Source: Amphibacillus cookii (lineage in GTDB: Bacteria; Bacillota; Bacilli; Bacillales; Amphibacillaceae). Taken from it: DNA of 64,000 bases. Positions 60,597-64,000 of this stretch are shown here, piece by piece (position 1 is the stretch's first letter; every line of letters begins with the position of its first letter). The translations under genes were made by a program, and so were the position numbers. The notes under the pieces are model-generated. The model was not told the origin of the DNA, did no database searches, and saw nothing but the letters and a program-made list of their open reading frames with translations. The stretch covers positions 62,001 to 126,000 of the forward strand of contig NZ_JAFBDS010000007.1 in NCBI RefSeq assembly GCF_016908375.1. The letters run 5' to 3'.

Positions 60597-62033
60597 GTGT
60601 ATACTTTTTTAGCGGGTATTTTATTTCTAATAATCGGGTATTTCACTTATGGAAGAATCATTGAGAAAGTTTTTGGTATAAATGATAGTCGACAAACACC
60701 AGCGTATAGCAAGCAAGATAATGTTGATTATCTACCTATGAATACAAAGAAGAATGCTATGATCCAATTAATTAGTATAGCGGGTGTGGGGCCGATATTT
60801 GGCCCAATTATGGGAGCGCTCTATGGTCCGGTAGCTTTTCTATGGATTGCCATTGGTTGTATTTTCGCCGGTGGTGTGCATGATTATTTGACGGGGATGA
60901 TTTCAATTCGGAATGGTGGTGCGCACCTTCCAGAATTAACGGGAAAGTTTTTAGGAAGAGCTATGCGTCATGTTGTCAATTTCTTTTCGGTATTGTTGCT
61001 ATTACTTGTGGGGACAGTGTTTGTTTCGTCTTCAGCAGAGCTCATTTATAACATGTTTGACGGCTTTACACCATTAATAATCCTTATCATTCTTATTTTT
61101 TGTTACTATATTTTATCAACGATGATGCCGATTGATAAAGTCATTGGCCGTATTTATCCGTATCTTGGGGCGACCTTGCTTTTGGGTACAGTACTAATGG
61201 GAATCGGACTTGTTTTACAGCAAGCCCCTATTCCTGAACTTAGCTTTAACAATCAACACCCAGAAGGAACAGCAATATTTCCTTTACTATTCTTAACCAT
61301 TTCCTGTGGAGCGTTATCTGGCTTTCATGCTACGCAGTCGCCTATTATTGCTCGGACGGTGAACAAAGAAAGCAACGGGCGGAAAATATTCTATGGGATG
61401 ATGGTGGCAGAAGGTTTAGTGGCAATGGTTTGGGCAGCTGCGGCGATGAGTTTATTTGACGGACCAGTTACATTAAATGAACTCATTCATACCATTGGAA
61501 CGGGTGGTATTGTATCAGAAGCTGCTGGTGCAGTATTAGGCTCAGTGATTGGAACGATTGTTATTATCAGTGTTATTACTTTGCCTATCACTTCTGGTGA
61601 TACAGCATTCCGAAGCGCTAGAATGGTGATTGCAGATTATTTTAAGCTCGGGCAAAAAAAGATCATAAATCGCCTGTTCATTGCAATTCCTATTTTTGGG
61701 TGCGCGGTTCTTCTAACCACCATTGATTTTACGATGTTATGGCGTTATTTTTCTTGGGCGAACCAAACGATGGCTGCGATTGCATTGTGGATTGGTACGG
61801 TCTATCTTTACAATGAAAAGAAACATTATATTGTTGCCATGGTGCCAGCCCTATTTATAACAATGGCGGTCATTACCTATATTTTAACTGCATCAATTGG
61901 TTTTGGTTTACCTATCCACACATCATATCTTATGAGTACGATTTTGACAGTGGGTATTCTTAGCCTGTTTTACCTAAAAGGATCAGCAGGTGTAGGAGTG
62001 CCTTTTAACAAAAATTTAAAGAAATCTTCGTAA
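60597..62033 (+). CDS. cstA: CstA-family transporter (pyruvate/peptide)
   Basis: A 478-residue membrane protein of the carbon-starvation CstA family: LIIGYFTYGRIIEKVFGI, SIAGVGPIFGPIMGALYGP, GGVHDYLTGMISIRNGG, ISCGALSGFHATQSPIIART and ITSGDTAFRSARMVIADYF. About thirteen helices; this is the short Firmicute form, shorter than E. coli BtsT. Relatives take up pyruvate or peptides. GTG 60597 is preferred because AGAGAGG abuts the in-frame ATG at 60588. Placement after LytS/LytT-like genes mirrors BtsSR-BtsT and LytST-PftAB, both pyruvate systems. Confidence 0.9.
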   Translation: MYTFLAGILFLIIGYFTYGRIIEKVFGINDSRQTPAYSKQDNVDYLPMNTKKNAMIQLISIAGVGPIFGPIMGALYGPVAFLWIAIGCIFAGGVHDYLTGMISIRNGGAHLPELTGKFLGRAMRHVVNFFSVLLLLLVGTVFVSSSAELIYNMFDGFTPLIILIILIFCYYILSTMMPIDKVIGRIYPYLGATLLLGTVLMGIGLVLQQAPIPELSFNNQHPEGTAIFPLLFLTISCGALSGFHATQSPIIARTVNKESNGRKIFYGMMVAEGLVAMVWAAAAMSLFDGPVTLNELIHTIGTGGIVSEAAGAVLGSVIGTIVIISVITLPITSGDTAFRSARMVIADYFKLGQKKIINRLFIAIPIFGCAVLLTTIDFTMLWRYFSWANQTMAAIALWIGTVYLYNEKKHYIVAMVPALFITMAVITYILTASIGFGLPIHTSYLMSTILTVGILSLFYLKGSAGVGVPFNKNLKKSS

Positions 62034-62235
62034 AATCATGATGTAAAAGATGTTACCCATGCGTGGGCTTAAAAATCAGTTAACGAGATAATAATCACAT
62101 GTATATAGATAGTGTTTACCAGTGATTTAAAAAAATGTTGCTTTCCTTCCATTGATAGGCTAAGGTAAATTATAGAAGGTTATCGCCTGTTTTATGATTA
62201 TTTTCAAAAAGATGAAGAATAGAGGAGTGGAGAGC

Positions 62236-62550
62236 ATGATTATTGTAACGACTGATTTTGTGCCTGGTAAAGAAGTGAAAGCGTTAAAGGGTTTGGTGAG
62301 GGGAAGTACGGTGCAGTCGAAGCATATAGGTAGAGATATTACGTCATCATTTAAGACGATCGTCGGTGGAGAAATAAAGGCTTACACAGAAATGCTGGAC
62401 GATGCGAGGAAAAAAGCACTCGATCGCATGACAGCCGAGGCAGAGAGTTTAGATGCGAATGCAGTTATTTCTATGCGGTTAGAGTCTTCAACTGTTATGG
62501 GGGCAGCATCAGAAATTATTGCTTACGGAACTGCTGTAACGGTTGAATAG
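62236..62550 (+). CDS. YbjQ/UPF0145 family protein
   Basis: A 104-residue protein of the UPF0145 family (PF01906): start IIVTTDFVPGKEVKALKGLV, middle GRDITSSFKTIVGGEIKAYTE, then LDDARKKALDRMTAEAESLD and ANAVISMRLES. Members form ring-like pentamers with a possible metal-binding role; function unsettled. ATG 62236 has GAGGAGTGGAG upstream; an earlier in-frame ATG at 62194 has none. Confidence 0.88.
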   Translation: MIIVTTDFVPGKEVKALKGLVRGSTVQSKHIGRDITSSFKTIVGGEIKAYTEMLDDARKKALDRMTAEAESLDANAVISMRLESSTVMGAASEIIAYGTAVTVE

Positions 62551-62585
62551 CGCTACTTGAATTTTGCTAAATCTAGATAAATCAT

Positions 62586-62630
62586 AATACGCTGTTTGTA
62601 GGGTTATAACATCGACAAACAGCGTATTTG
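62586..62630 (+). terminator. intrinsic terminator
   Basis: Fourteen-base arms AATACGCTGTTTGT / ACAAACAGCGTATT, then TTG TTATT, after the YbjQ-family gene. Confidence 0.85.
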
Positions 62631-62721
62631 TTATTCAATAAAGACGTCGAAAAAGCATACATATTGCCCTTCTTTTGTCTATGTGACTGTAAACATTTCC
62701 GATTCTTAATTAAGAGCCATT

Positions 62722-62893
62722 TTTTATCACAGATAACTGTCCGTAAACCACCCACCTCAAAATAGCGAGTAGAGTAAATCGATTGAGCTGGGTGATAACG
62801 GGAACGGTAATGTCTTGATTCACTCAATAAACCTGCAATCAGTGGGCGAAAAGCGAAAATGCCCCCCCTTATTTGAAGGTTCGTTTTATATTC
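62722..62893 (+). repeat. R2 interspersed repeat, copy f
   Basis: A near-complete unit: TTTTATCACAGATAACTGTC, CGTAAACCACCCACC, CAAAATAGCGAGTAGAG, GGGTGATAACGGGAACGGTA, GATTCACTCAATAAACC, CAATCAGTGGGCGAAAAGCG, TTTGAAGGTTCGTTTTATA. It occupies the gap before the M24 gene. Confidence 0.88.
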
Positions 62894-63043
62894 TTACATT
62901 TCAGGTCATAATTGATGTTTATCTGTATGAGATCTTCAAGTTAGTCAATTCATCACAACATAAGTTTAGTAAGCGCATTGCATGAATCGCATGCGTGTCC
63001 TAACCCTATTCTCATCGCTTGTTCTTTCAAGCTTTTCTATTTT

Positions 63044-64000
63044 TTATCTAGCTCGCTTTACTTTCAAAGCTTTATCTTTAGCCAAATAGAAAGGACGTAA
63101 GTAAGCAACAGTATTAGACAACGGTAAAACATCTGGACTCACTTCAATATTAAGTATATCTTGCAAATACGCTTTTCTAGAGAGAATTCTTTCCCATAAT
63201 TCGGGATATTGCTTTTTAATGTTAGCTTGCAACGTTTGATCGGCTAGCGCAACACACTCTTCCGCACTTACTCCTGTGTATCCAGGGACAGATGGAATAA
63301 TATCAATTTGAAAAATCATCCCACTCTTTAGGGGCTCTGAAGAATGATTATAAATAGGTGAAGCCATCCATTCTTCATCAGCTACTAAATGACCAGGATT
63401 TAGATGCCAATGATACTTTTCTTTAGGGAATACACGCTCAATCGCTTGATAAAGCTGATCGCCTTTTATTCCCACTTTTATCGTTTCAAGCCAAGTAACG
63501 ACAGCATGATAGTATGGCTTTGCCACTGCTTCTAGATAATCAGTTTGATCTTCAGGTAGTTGTTGCTCATTTTCGACAACTAAACCTGCTCTACTAGATA
63601 ACCCGCCCTTATAGCCGACGGTTAGTGACATCGGATCCCCTCGTTTTACTTGTTTATAGCTAGGATAAATATTAGCTTTTTCAAATCTTTTCCCGGTAGC
63701 AGCAATAGTTACCACCGAATTGTATTGACCTTCAGCATTCAAATGTTGGCCAATGTCTGTTTCTTTTGCCCCGATTTCAATGGCGTTTAAAGCCTTTAAC
63801 ATACGTGTTGATGCTAAATTCGCTCCATATTCATAATGGGCAATCTCATTTGCATTATTAGTCGTTCGTGCACCGTGATCGCCTATAAGCAAATAGGCGC
63901 CGTTAACTAATTCGACATCATCTTTTGTTGCGTTTTTTAATGCGTCGACTATAAAATAAGGGATGTCTAACATCTGTTCAGCTGGCTGAACAGATGTTGT
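63044..64000 (-). CDS. M24-family (Xaa-Pro peptidase/creatinase-like) protein, 5' end outside window
   Basis: At least 318 residues. The frame stays open through the right edge; the first ATG inside (63973) has no ribosome site, so the start lies beyond. It has the pita-bread fold outline: an N-terminal NEIAHYEYGANLASTRMLKA, middle VVTIAATGKRFEKANIYPSY, and HWHLNPGHLVADEEWMASPI, SGMIFQIDIIPSVPG. Several usual M24 metal ligands (the DxG...D pair) are not obvious; the GD in KRGDPMSLTVGYKGG replaces them. So it may be a non-peptidase member. No promoter can be judged. Confidence 0.7.
   Translation of the reverse strand, partial: TTSVQPAEQMLDIPYFIVDALKNATKDDVELVNGAYLLIGDHGARTTNNANEIAHYEYGANLASTRMLKALNAIEIGAKETDIGQHLNAEGQYNSVVTIAATGKRFEKANIYPSYKQVKRGDPMSLTVGYKGGLSSRAGLVVENEQQLPEDQTDYLEAVAKPYYHAVVTWLETIKVGIKGDQLYQAIERVFPKEKYHWHLNPGHLVADEEWMASPIYNHSSEPLKSGMIFQIDIIPSVPGYTGVSAEECVALADQTLQANIKKQYPELWERILSRKAYLQDILNIEVSPDVLPLSNTVAYLRPFYLAKDKALKVKRAR

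Noticed and set aside
7034-62893. R2 repeats as parts of a CRISPR or direct-repeat array
   Set aside because: The copies are single, far apart and in both orientations, with no regular spacers.

Overview
The window looks like chromosomal DNA of a low-GC, spore-forming Bacillaceae-type Firmicute. Reasons: strong AGGAGG-like ribosome sites throughout, an SspO-like spore protein and a YtaF-like sporulation membrane protein, an M-box Mg2+ leader before mgtE, a Bacillus-type type VII secretion locus (yukE-D-C-B/yueB-C order), PTS sugar operons with catabolite (cre) sites, and GNAT, PadR, GntR and LacI proteins typical of the group. Genus cannot be fixed from sequence alone. No rRNA, tRNA, CRISPR array or intact transposase was seen.

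Layout. 1-9 kb: cell-wall L,D-transpeptidase (cut by the edge), HAD phosphatase, aminoglycoside 6-adenylyltransferase, a Staygreen-domain protein, several GNAT acetyltransferases, a PadR-chrA chromate module, SspO-like protein and a lipoprotein. 9-14.4 kb: transglutaminase-like protein, MATE efflux pump with a leader hairpin, M-box riboswitch plus mgtE, a second diverged M-box-like RNA, and ytaF. 14.6-19.7 kb: arsenic operon arsR-arsD-arsA plus a CoA-disulfide-reductase/rhodanese fusion, without any arsenite membrane pump. 20-23 kb: a domain-permuted GH3 beta-glucosidase behind a cre site. 23.9-33.7 kb: a complete T7SSb machine (EsxA, YukD/EsaB, EssB, EssC, EsaA, EssA). 33.7-40.2 kb: its effector region: two small WXG100-like partner proteins, an LXG toxin with a WHH nuclease tip, a SUKH immunity protein, then a downstream array of spare toxin modules and immunity genes that each begin with copies of one 189-nt segment of the LXG gene. 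40.4-42.5 kb: a chemoreceptor. 42.7-48.6 kb: a GH4 / beta-glucoside PTS / enolase-superfamily operon with a LacI-type regulator, followed by a decayed group II intron end. 49.2-57.5 kb (minus strand): a seven-gene set of GntR regulator, PTS IICB, cytoplasmic sulfatase, NanE epimerase, TauE-type exporter, anaerobic radical-SAM sulfatase maturase and aerobic formylglycine-generating enzyme. 58-62 kb: LytS/LytT-type two-component system next to a CstA-type transporter. The end carries a YbjQ-family protein and an M24 peptidase-like gene cut by the edge.

How parts work together. The T7SS core should export the LXG nuclease, helped by its two partner proteins, while the SUKH protein protects the producer; the downstream orphan modules look like stored alternative toxin tips. 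The sulfatase set reads as one pathway: PTS uptake of a sulfated amino sugar, desulfation in the cytoplasm, epimerisation to GlcNAc-6-phosphate, and sulfate/sulfite export, with two maturation enzymes that would let the sulfatase be activated with or without oxygen.

The intergenic regions are crowded with repeats: six copies of one ~100-210 bp family (R2), four copies of a second family (R1, the Bacillaceae-type element with paired TTCAGCT motifs), an inverted 130-145 bp duplication carrying the start of an acetyltransferase gene, and a ~413 bp terminal-inverted-repeat element.
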